Shown: positions 1-5,391 of the stretch, in pieces
Numbering within the stretch: position 1 is the stretch's first letter
Layout of the letters: each line of letters starts with the position of its first letter
Source: Sphingomonadaceae bacterium
Lineage (GTDB): Bacteria; Pseudomonadota; Alphaproteobacteria; Sphingomonadales; Sphingomonadaceae
DNA length: 5,788 nt
Assembly (NCBI GenBank): GCA_013821585.1
Contig: JACDGO010000151.1
Coordinates: forward strand, 1-5,788
Direction of reading: 5' to 3'
Notes under the pieces: model-generated
What the model was told of the DNA's origin: nothing
Databases searched by the model: none
Seen by the model: only the letters and a program-made list of their open reading frames with translations
Position numbers and translations under genes: made by a program

Positions 1-788
1 GGGATCGCCTCGTCGCCGTGAATGTCCATCGCGAAGTCGACCCCGGTATGATCCATGCGGTTTCGGACCCACAGCACCTCGGGGCTCTTCTCGGCCGACG
101 GCGCGTGCCATTCGCGGTTGAGGTTGGTCCCGACCGCGTTGGTGCGCAGGTGGCCGCGCCGCGACCCGTCGGGGTTCATGTTGGGAACGATGTTGAAGCG
201 GCATGTCGCGCGGAGCACGCGGGCAATAGGATCGTCGGGATCAGTCAGTTTCTCGAGCGCGCCTTCCATCCACCATTCGGCCATGCTCTCGCCGGGATGC
301 TGGCGCGCATAGAGCCAGACCTGAAGATTGCCTTCGCCGATCGTCAGCAGGTCGATCGGGCGTCCGTCGAGCGTCTCCGCGAGCACGCGATGGTGGACAT
401 GAGGATGCGCCGCGCTGCGCGCGACCAGCGCCTCGTGCCGTTCGGCGGAAAAAGGCGCGAAATAGGCGAACCAGACGCGATCCGTGTCCGCCCGGTGGCG
501 GATCGTCAGCACGCCGTCGGCATAGCCGGTATCCGCGCGCAACCATGCCGCGTCGTCGCTGCTCACGCACGCGCGATAATCAGGCCAGCCGAGCGGATAG
601 GCCGCGTCCGCGCAATTGACGATGTTGAGAGTCAGATTCTGCCCCGCCGCGCCATCGACGCGGAAATAGAACCATTGGTAAAAGTCGGAGAGGTGATCCT
701 TGCGGATCGCGAGGTCAGCGGTCGCGCCGTCAACTTTCAAAACCTCGATATTGCCCGCGTCGAAATGGCTTGTGATGCTGATCGTCAT
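1..788 (-). CDS. M14-family zinc carboxypeptidase, cytosolic carboxypeptidase (CCP/Nna1)-like, 3'-truncated by window edge
   Basis: Reading leftward from the ATG at 788-786, the frame stays open to the window edge (262 codons, no stop), so the C-terminus is missing. The protein is expected to be a cytoplasmic metallo-carboxypeptidase that trims C-terminal residues; no signal peptide is visible. Residues about 1-130 look like the beta-sandwich N-domain that precedes the catalytic domain in cytosolic carboxypeptidases. The catalytic domain then shows the zinc motif RQHPGES (H164, E167), NMNPDG (203-208), the substrate-carboxylate residues R215 and N224-R225 in TNLNREW, and the third zinc ligand H257 in DIHGDE. 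The catalytic Glu lies beyond the window. The start overlaps the stop of the upstream lipoprotein gene (ATGA), suggesting translational coupling; no strong Shine-Dalgarno is seen. Eukaryotic relatives remove glutamates from tubulin, but bacterial substrates are not settled, so the substrate is unknown here. Confidence 0.93.
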   Translation of the reverse strand, partial: MTISITSHFDAGNIEVLKVDGATADLAIRKDHLSDFYQWFYFRVDGAAGQNLTLNIVNCADAAYPLGWPDYRACVSSDDAAWLRADTGYADGVLTIRHRADTDRVWFAYFAPFSAERHEALVARSAAHPHVHHRVLAETLDGRPIDLLTIGEGNLQVWLYARQHPGESMAEWWMEGALEKLTDPDDPIARVLRATCRFNIVPNMNPDGSRRGHLRTNAVGTNLNREWHAPSAEKSPEVLWVRNRMDHTGVDFAMDIHGDEAI

Positions 789-1384
789 GGCACGCTGATA
801 GTGCGGCCTGACTCGCCGGGGAAGTCCCGGAACAGCGCCGCCGCGAGCTTTTCGGCGGCGAGGGCCGGCTGCGCCGCTGGCGCCCGGTCGGGCGCGGCGG
901 TTTCGGCGCGCCCTTCCCAGACGACCGCGCCGGTCGCGCGCTCACGGATCTGGACCGAGAGGCGCGTGACGACGGTCGCGCGCGAGCGATCGCCGCCTAT
1001 GCCGAAGCTCGCGCCGACGCCGCCCCCGAATCCCCCGCTATAGCCGCCGCCGAAGCTGCCGCCGCCGATGCCGATCGTGACCGGCGAGCGCCGCGCCAGC
1101 CGCTCGCGCGCGTCGCGCGTCACTTCGGTCGTAAATGTATAGCGCGCGGCGGTGAAGTCGCGCGCGGGCGGGAAGCCGATCCGCTCGAGCTCGCGCGAGA
1201 CCGCCGCGTCATAGGTCGCGCGTTCGAGACCCGAAGTATTGCCCGCGATCTCGGGCGCGGGGGCAATGGCGCCGCGCGCGATGTCCTGGCCGAGGTGAAA
1301 GCGCGTCACGTCGACCGGCGGGATCGAGGCGGCGCAGCCGCCCAGCGCTAATAGGGCGGCGGCAAGAGCGGGGCGAATCGTCAT
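785..1384 (-). CDS. DUF4136-like outer-membrane/periplasmic lipoprotein
   Basis: A 199-residue predicted lipoprotein of unknown function. Residues 1-17 form a lipoprotein signal peptide: Arg4, a hydrophobic Ala/Leu core and the lipobox LGGC with lipidated Cys17. Asp is not at +2 (the next residues are Ala-Ala), so outer-membrane sorting by Lol is expected. The body resembles DUF4136 lipoproteins: an N-terminal strand ending in VTRFH, a central YTFTTEV strand (82-88), and a C-terminal VVTRLSVQIRE ... GAVVWEGRAET pair of strands. A very glycine-rich stretch at about 104-131 interrupts the domain. The ATG at 1384 is supported by GGAG eight bases upstream. The gene ends in an ATGA overlap with the M14 peptidase gene, so the two are probably one transcript. 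The family assignment is by recognition of the overall pattern and is less certain than the lipoprotein call. Confidence 0.85.
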   Translation of the reverse strand: MTIRPALAAALLALGGCAASIPPVDVTRFHLGQDIARGAIAPAPEIAGNTSGLERATYDAAVSRELERIGFPPARDFTAARYTFTTEVTRDARERLARRSPVTIGIGGGSFGGGYSGGFGGGVGASFGIGGDRSRATVVTRLSVQIRERATGAVVWEGRAETAAPDRAPAAQPALAAEKLAAALFRDFPGESGRTISVP

Positions 1385-1460
1385 GGCGCGAACTCCGATG
1401 TCGGACAGGTCATAGCGCAGAACGCGCGAGGCGCGAGCTTCGCCGCATCCGCCTTGACTT

Positions 1461-1487
1461 CGCGCCGCCTCGCCGATAGGCGGCGCG
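1461..1487. other. GC-rich hairpin in the rpmJ leader / divergent spacer
   Basis: A perfect 10-bp inverted repeat, CGCGCCGCCT (1461-1470) and AGGCGGCGCG (1478-1487), encloses a 7-base loop. It lies between the divergent starts of the lipoprotein gene and rpmJ. A short TTTT run (1493-1496) follows on the plus strand, but only after six intervening bases, and no gene ends here. A terminator role is therefore unlikely. It could be a leader structure for rpmJ or a site affecting either promoter. A TTGACT box (1454-1459) just precedes it and could be a -35 element for rpmJ, but no convincing -10 lies at the right distance. The structure is certain; the role is not. Confidence 0.5.
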
Positions 1488-1533
1488 CTCGCTTTTCAAT
1501 CCGAAATCACAGCATTACAGGCCGACGTCGACC

Positions 1534-1659
1534 ATGAAAATCCGCAATTCGCTGAAGTCCCTGAAGGACCGTCACCGCGACAACCGCGTCATCCGCCGCC
1601 GCGGCCGCACATATGTGATCAACAAGACCAACCGCCGCTTCAAGGCGCGCCAGGGCTGA
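1534..1659 (+). CDS. rpmJ: 50S ribosomal protein L36 (bL36), cysteine-free 41-aa form
   Basis: The ATG at 1534 opens a 41-residue, very basic protein beginning [14 protein letters not shown] and ending RRFKARQG. This matches the alphaproteobacterial/YkgO-type bL36, a small protein of the large ribosomal subunit near the peptidyl-transferase region. The common 37-38-residue L36 binds zinc through a C-x2-C ... C ... H set. Here all the cysteines are absent (for example N17 and N30 stand where cysteines occur in relatives), so this is the zinc-independent type. That is the normal form in this class rather than a defect. The gene stands alone, divergent from the lipoprotein gene and ending 19 bases before a convergent gene. 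The Shine-Dalgarno is weak (AGG about 12 bases upstream). Confidence 0.95.
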   Translation: MKIRNSLKSLKDRHRDNRVIRRRGRTYVINKTNRRFKARQG

Positions 1660-1678
1660 CGCGCTCCTTTCGCCGTGC

Positions 1679-2011
1679 TCAGTTCGCGGTGTAGCGATAG
1701 GTTGAGAGCTTGCAGACGTTGATGCCGTTGCGCGTCAGCTTGTCGCCATCATCGAAGTCCGCGCGGAAATCGAAGAGGCACGCGCCGGTGCCGTCGTCGA
1801 TGTTGATGCGGACTGACTGGCCGGGCTTGAGCACGCGCTCGCCGAGGATATCTTCTTCCCAGTTCGTGCGCCCCGAATTCGACGCATAAAAGCGGACCAT
1901 CGTGTTGTTCGTCTCGTTGACGATCATGACGTGACGATCATCGGCAATGGCCGGTGTGGCGAGCGTCGCCAAGGCGATGCCTGCCAGCGCGATGCGCGCG
2001 AATGTCTTCAT
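1679..2011 (-). CDS. Small secreted protein of unknown function
   Basis: A 110-residue protein with a clear Sec signal peptide: Lys2 and Arg6, a hydrophobic core IALAGIALATLA, and likely cleavage after AIA (residue 23), leaving an acidic mature domain of about 87 residues. The mature part starts with a strand HVMIVNETNNTMVRF, followed by NSGRTNWEEDIL, a KPGQSVRINID strand, and two cysteines (C78 and C100) that could form one disulfide in the periplasm. I recognise the general type (small exported sphingomonad proteins annotated as hypothetical) but no function. The ATG at 2011 is preceded by a GGGGG run at a reasonable Shine-Dalgarno distance. The gene converges on rpmJ and diverges from the S1/P1 nuclease gene. 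Confidence 0.85.
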   Translation of the reverse strand: MKTFARIALAGIALATLATPAIADDRHVMIVNETNNTMVRFYASNSGRTNWEEDILGERVLKPGQSVRINIDDGTGACLFDFRADFDDGDKLTRNGINVCKLSTYRYTAN

Positions 2012-2075
2012 GTGGAAACCCCCGTTTCTGCCGGCGCCCCCGCAAGCCCCCGCGACCGCGGTCGAACCGGATACG

Positions 2076-2104
2076 AAATTACTTGTGCCCGTCGCGATTT
2101 ACAA
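2076..2104 (-). promoter_or_regulatory. Candidate sigma70-type promoter for the small secreted protein gene
   Basis: On the minus strand, TTGTAA (2104-2099) and TAATTT (2081-2076) are separated by exactly 17 bases, about 65 bases upstream of the ATG at 2011. This is the only AT-rich patch in a GC-rich spacer. The boxes match the consensus at 4/6 and 3/6 positions, so this is a suggestion from spacing and composition. Confidence 0.35.
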
Positions 2105-2105
2105 T
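2100..2105 (+). promoter_or_regulatory. Candidate -10 box for the S1/P1 nuclease gene
   Basis: TACAAT on the plus strand matches the -10 consensus at 5 of 6 positions and lies 62 bases before the GTG start of the nuclease. No good -35 box stands 16-18 bases upstream. It overlaps the proposed -35 of the divergent minus-strand promoter, so the two transcripts might compete or share control. Confidence 0.3.
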
Positions 2106-2167
2106 CGTTTTAGCGCCTGCCGCGGACCGGATTGGCACAATCGCCGGGCTGCGGCTAAGCCGCCCTC

Positions 2168-3031
2168 GTGTTCCGCCTGCTTGCCCTCCTGTTCATCCTG
2201 TCCTTCCCCCAACCTGCGTGGGCATGGTGGGAATACGGGCATCAGACGGTCGCGCGGATCGCTTGGGCCGGTCTCACTCCGCGCGCCCGGCGCGAGGTGA
2301 GCGCGCTGCTGCGCCATGACGGCAAACTCGGCACGCCCGAATGTCCGGTGCGCACGATCGCCGAGGCGAGCGTCTGGCCCGATTGCATCAAGCCGCTCAA
2401 GGACGCGACGGGCGCCTATCGCTTCGGCTATGCGTATAACTGGCATTTCGACGACGCCGACATCTGCCGTCCGTTCGATGCGAGCGCATCGTGCAAGGAC
2501 GGCAATTGCGTGACCGCGCAAATCCCGATCCAGGCGCGCCGCCTTGCCGACCATCGCCTTTCGAAAGCCGAGCGGTTGAAGGCGCTCGCTTTCCTCGTCC
2601 ACCTCGTCGGTGACCTCCACCAGCCGCTCCATGTCGGCGACCGCGGCGACAAGGGCGGCAACGACGTCAAGGCGCGCTACGGAACCGTCGCCGGACGGAT
2701 CAACCTCCACGGCATCTGGGACGGCTATCTCGCCGAGCGCGCGATCTCGACCCCCCCGGGCGGCGCGGCCGGCCTGCTGACGCGGCTTTCGCCCGCCTCG
2801 CGCCGCGCGATGGCGGCGGGAACGGTCGACGACTGGGCGCGCGAAAGCTGGCGTGTGGCGCACGACAGCGCTTACGCGGTCGCGCTCGACGGCGACTCGT
2901 GCGGGCCGCCGGCGCCCGAACGGGTGACGATCGACGAAGCGAAGATCGCAAAGCTGATCCCGGTCGTGCGGCTTCAGGTCGAACGCGGCGGCGTGCGGCT
3001 GGCGAAGCTGCTCAACCGGGCGATCGGATAA
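2168..3031 (+). CDS. Secreted S1/P1-type zinc-dependent nuclease
   Basis: A 287-residue precursor of the S1/P1 nuclease family, trizinc phosphodiesterases that cleave single-stranded nucleic acids and can remove 3'-phosphates. Residues 1-19 are a signal peptide ending in AWA; cleavage exposes Trp20, whose free N-terminus is itself a zinc ligand in this family. The other ligands are all present in order: H25 (WWEYGH), D72 (WPD), H93 (NWHF), H145, D149 and H155 (HLVGDLHQPLH), and H181 and D185 (HGIWD). Spacings match P1 nuclease. Six cysteines (59, 73, 100, 109, 114, 245) could form disulfides in the periplasm or outside. The GTG at 2168 is the start because an in-frame TAA lies at 2156-2158 with no other usual start between; no clear Shine-Dalgarno is seen. 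A role in scavenging nucleotides or phosphate from extracellular nucleic acid is inferred from the family. It ends 10 bases from the convergent pilZ stop. Confidence 0.95.
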   Translation: MFRLLALLFILSFPQPAWAWWEYGHQTVARIAWAGLTPRARREVSALLRHDGKLGTPECPVRTIAEASVWPDCIKPLKDATGAYRFGYAYNWHFDDADICRPFDASASCKDGNCVTAQIPIQARRLADHRLSKAERLKALAFLVHLVGDLHQPLHVGDRGDKGGNDVKARYGTVAGRINLHGIWDGYLAERAISTPPGGAAGLLTRLSPASRRAMAAGTVDDWARESWRVAHDSAYAVALDGDSCGPPAPERVTIDEAKIAKLIPVVRLQVERGGVRLAKLLNRAIG

Positions 3032-3041
3032 TCGCCGATGC

Positions 3042-3374
3042 TCAGTAGGTGACCAGGGTCAGAGCCCTCAACAGGCTTTTCTCGATCGGCGCGTCGAAGC
3101 GGCACCCCGCGAACTTCGCGTCGGACCAGACGACGGTCGCCGCGATCGGCACGCTTCCCTGAAATCGCAGCCAGACCTGCTCTCCGGTCAAATGCCCGAC
3201 GGGCGACCGGATGCGGCAGCCGTAGAGAGAGAGATCGTGCAGAATTGCGTCGAGCGGCGCTTCGCCATCCGGACGCACCGTCGCCCGCGTGATCCGCACG
3301 CGGTGACGCGGCCCGCGACGCTGCTCGACCAGCGCCGGATCGACCCTGCGAAATTGCGACACGTGCGACGCCAT
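3042..3374 (-). CDS. Single-domain PilZ protein, probable c-di-GMP receptor
   Basis: From the ATG at 3374 this is a 110-residue protein, essentially one PilZ domain, the classic cyclic di-GMP-binding fold. Both signature motifs are present: RxxxR as R19-RGP-R23, and (D/N)xSxxG as D47-L-S49-LY-G52, at the family spacing. The rest fits the PilZ beta-barrel (VWLRFQG, AATVVWSD, FAGCRFD). There is no signal peptide or output domain, so it should be a cytoplasmic adaptor acting through a partner protein. A longer version from a TTG at 3410 (122 residues) is possible but has no Shine-Dalgarno, while the ATG follows a GGGGG run. It lies 72 bases downstream of pal on the same strand with no obvious terminator between, so read-through from the Tol-Pal operon is possible. 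The partner and pathway are unknown. Confidence 0.88.
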   Translation of the reverse strand: MASHVSQFRRVDPALVEQRRGPRHRVRITRATVRPDGEAPLDAILHDLSLYGCRIRSPVGHLTGEQVWLRFQGSVPIAATVVWSDAKFAGCRFDAPIEKSLLRALTLVTY

Positions 3375-3446
3375 CGACTTTAACCCCCGAACCGGCAGCT
3401 TATGCGCCAAAAGGTCAAAAGGGGCTTAAGGCCGCGGCACTGATCG

Positions 3447-3956
3447 TTATTGAACCGTCACGGTCACCGCGCGCCGGTTCTTCGACCAGGCGCTTTCGTC
3501 CGAACCTAGCGCGTCCGGGCGTTCCTTACCGTAGCTGATCGTGCTTATTCGCGCAGGCGAGACGCCGAGAGCGGCGAGCGCATTCTTCGCGGCGTTGGCG
3601 CGCCGGTCGCCGAGCGCGATATTATATTCGCGCGTTCCGCGCTCGTCGCAATGCCCTTCGATCGTGACGCGCGTATTCGGATATTTTGTCAGCCACGCCA
3701 CCTGACTGCGCAACGTTGCCTGATCTTGCGGCCCGACGTCCGAGCTGTCGGTGTCGAAGAAGATCCGGTCGGCGACGACGCTAGCCACGAAGTCGGCCTG
3801 GCTGCCCGGCGCAGGGCCGGCTTCGGCGGGCATGTTCGTGGCCGCAGCGCTGTTGTTATCGAGCGGCGGCGGCGGAAGCTCCTTTGGCGGCTTCTTGCCG
3901 CACGCGGCCAGCGCGAGCAGCGACGCGGCGGCGAGCAGCATGGGGGACGTCTTCAT
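3447..3956 (-). CDS. pal: Peptidoglycan-associated outer-membrane lipoprotein Pal
   Basis: A 169-residue Pal, the outer-membrane partner of the Tol system that anchors the membrane to peptidoglycan and helps it constrict at division. The signal peptide ends in the lipobox LAAC with lipidated Cys19. A Lys/Pro-rich flexible linker (21-32) and a low-complexity Ala/Asn/Pro stretch lead into the OmpA-like domain (about 62-169). That domain shows IFFDTDSS, the peptidoglycan motif EGHCDERGTREYN, and LGDRRANA. D104 and R119 have the 15-residue spacing of the diaminopimelate-binding Asp/Arg pair of OmpA-like domains. The length is normal for Pal. The gene follows tolB by 19 bases, so it is almost certainly co-transcribed, and its start has a textbook Shine-Dalgarno. 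Confidence 0.97.
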   Translation of the reverse strand: MKTSPMLLAAASLLALAACGKKPPKELPPPPLDNNSAAATNMPAEAGPAPGSQADFVASVVADRIFFDTDSSDVGPQDQATLRSQVAWLTKYPNTRVTIEGHCDERGTREYNIALGDRRANAAKNALAALGVSPARISTISYGKERPDALGSDESAWSKNRRAVTVTVQ

Positions 3957-3962
3957 TACGGT

Positions 3963-3968
3963 CTCCTC
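3963..3968 (-). promoter_or_regulatory. Strong Shine-Dalgarno of pal
   Basis: GAGGAG on the minus strand lies six bases before the pal ATG, inside the 19-base tolB-pal gap. It is the best ribosome binding site in the window and fits the high level of Pal expected relative to the other Tol proteins. It fixes the pal start at 3956. Confidence 0.8.
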
Positions 3969-3975
3969 GGAAAGA

Positions 3976-5391
3976 TCATGGCAACAGTGGCCCCCAAGTC
4001 GGATCGGAGCCGTCGACCGGTGTCGGCAAGCGGCGCTCGTTCACGCCGGTCAGATCGACCTGCCACAGCGACGACTTGCCGCCCCGGCCTTGGCTCGTGC
4101 GGAAGAACTGGATGACGCGGCCGTTGGGCGACCAGGTCGGCGATTCGTCCTGCCAGCTGTTCGTCAGCAGCCGCTCGCCCTGCCCGCCCGGCGTCATCAC
4201 GCCGATGCGGAAATTGCCCGCGAGCTTTGTGTAGGCGATCAGGTCGCCGCGCGGGCTCCACTCGGGCGTCGCATAGGCGCCGCCGCCGAAGCTGATCCGC
4301 TGCTGGTTCGATCCGTCGGCGTCCATCACATAGAGCTGCTGCTTGCCCGAGCGGTCGCTCTCGAACACGATCCGCCTGCCGTCGGGCGAGAAGCTGCCGC
4401 CCACGTCGATGCCGGGCGAATTGGTCAGCTTGCGCGGCGTGCCGCCCGCCGCCGGGATGCTGTAAATGTCGGTATTGCCCGCGACCGACATCGAATAGAG
4501 GATCGTGCGCCCGTCGGGCGACCAGCGCGGCGCGAGCGTCTGGTTCGCGCTTTCGGTTACGAGCCGTTGCTGGCCCGTGCCGAGGTTGTAGACATAGATG
4601 CGCGGGCGCTTGTTCGCATAACTCAAATAGAGGATCGACTTGTAGTCGGGCGAAAAGCGGGGCGTCAGGACGATGTTCTGTCCGTTCGTCAGGAAGCGGT
4701 GGTTCGCCCCATCCGAATCCATGATCGCGAGACGTTTGACGCGGTGATCCTTGGGACCGGTCTCCGCGATATAGGCGACGCGGCTGTCGAAGAACGGGCT
4801 CTCGCCCGACAGCCGCGCATAGATCGCGTCGGCGCATTTGTGCGCGCCGCGCCGCCAGTCGCGCGCGGGAAGAACATAGCCGGCGCGCGTCAGTTCGGTC
4901 TTCAGCGCGACATCGTAGAGGTAGCAGCCGACGGTGATCTCACCGCCCGCGTTCGCGCGCACGAACCCCTGGACAAGCGCGACCGCGCCGGTGCCCGGCC
5001 AATAGGCGAAATTGGGCGCGGTCACTTCCGCGAAGGAAATGCCGGGAAGACCCGCCGGGCCGACCGGCTTGAACAGGCCCGATCCCTTGAGGTCGGCCGC
5101 GACGACATGGGCGACCTGCCGCCCGAGCGCCTCGGTCGTCCCGGCTTCGGTCTGCGCGACGGCGGGCGTCGGCATGACCGGCACCGCGATCGTCATGTCG
5201 TTCCCGGATTCGTCGGTGACGTCGACCTTGATCTGGGCGGCAGCGGGAGACGTGGTCAAAAGAAGAACCACCCCCAGCCCCTCCAGCAAGTGCTGGAGGG
5301 GGGAAAAAGGTGGAGTTCGCAGCTTTTTCCCCTCCACGACTTCGTGGAGGGGCGACTCGCAAAGCGAGCGGGGGTGGTTCTTCTCCATCAT
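3976..5391 (-). CDS. tolB: Tol-Pal system periplasmic beta-propeller protein TolB, with a repeat-derived extended signal peptide
   Basis: TolB is the periplasmic protein that shuttles between TolA and Pal. From the ATG at 5391 the precursor has 471 residues. Cleavage after SPAAA (residue 52) would leave a normal mature protein of 419. Residues 53 to about 195 are the TolB N-domain. From about 205 a beta-propeller follows with blade motifs SPDY (247), SPDG (291), SPDG (335), SPRG (379) and SPNG (421), spaced 42-44 residues, ending GSDPTWGP. The start is chosen because it overlaps the tolA stop (ATGA) and has AAAAGG eight bases upstream; a longer reading from 5436 would lie inside tolA. Residues 3-44 are encoded by a palindromic repeat (5261-5384), giving an abnormally long, charged n-region before the short core LGVVLLL. 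A GTG at 5337-5335, inside the repeat, could also give a plausible 34-residue leader. Confidence 0.96.
   Translation of the reverse strand: MMEKNHPRSLCESPLHEVVEGKKLRTPPFSPLQHLLEGLGVVLLLTTSPAAAQIKVDVTDESGNDMTIAVPVMPTPAVAQTEAGTTEALGRQVAHVVAADLKGSGLFKPVGPAGLPGISFAEVTAPNFAYWPGTGAVALVQGFVRANAGGEITVGCYLYDVALKTELTRAGYVLPARDWRRGAHKCADAIYARLSGESPFFDSRVAYIAETGPKDHRVKRLAIMDSDGANHRFLTNGQNIVLTPRFSPDYKSILYLSYANKRPRIYVYNLGTGQQRLVTESANQTLAPRWSPDGRTILYSMSVAGNTDIYSIPAAGGTPRKLTNSPGIDVGGSFSPDGRRIVFESDRSGKQQLYVMDADGSNQQRISFGGGAYATPEWSPRGDLIAYTKLAGNFRIGVMTPGGQGERLLTNSWQDESPTWSPNGRVIQFFRTSQGRGGKSSLWQVDLTGVNERRLPTPVDGSDPTWGPLLP
5261..5384. repeat. Palindromic element with 15-bp perfect terminal inverted repeats, inserted in frame in the tolB signal-peptide region
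   Basis: The ends are AGAAGAACCACCCCC (5261-5275) and its exact reverse complement (5370-5384). Inside are four further inverted repeats: an 11-bp arm pair 5278-5288/5291-5301; an 11-bp pair 5329-5339/5342-5352; an 8-bp pair GGGAAAAA/TTTTTCCC (5301-5308/5324-5331); and CTCGC/GCGAG (5356-5360/5364-5368). The two 11-bp hairpins share CCCCTCC/GGAGGGG outer arms, so the unit looks like a composite of related palindromes. There is no room for a transposase, so it would be a non-autonomous element. I associate similar sequences with sphingomonad genomes, where they usually sit between genes. That family link is from memory and was not checked here. In tolB it is read through without a stop. Confidence 0.85.

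Noticed and set aside
18..1043. Long plus-strand ORF of 341 codons
   Set aside because: It is antisense to the M14 peptidase and the lipoprotein genes, which have clear motifs; its translation is Arg/Ala-rich with no family resemblance, as expected for GC-rich shadow frames.
1461..1487. Rho-independent terminator
   Set aside because: The hairpin lies between two divergent gene starts and is not immediately followed by a T-run on either strand.
3021..3044. Bidirectional terminator between the nuclease and pilZ genes
   Set aside because: Only a 5-bp stem (3023-3027/3035-3039) with no T-run is present in the convergent junction; too weak to call.
3956..4837. Minus-strand ORF of 293 codons inside tolB
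   Set aside because: It is in a shifted frame of the TolB propeller; repeated Arg/Asp/Gly patterns echo the SPDG repeats read out of frame.
5261..5384. Complete insertion sequence in tolB
   Set aside because: The unit is only 124 bp and encodes no transposase; at most it is a non-autonomous palindromic element.
5341..5391. TolB as a lipoprotein through Cys11 of the long leader
   Set aside because: No hydrophobic stretch precedes Cys11 and the context RSLCES is not a lipobox; the later SPAAA site is a normal signal peptidase I site.
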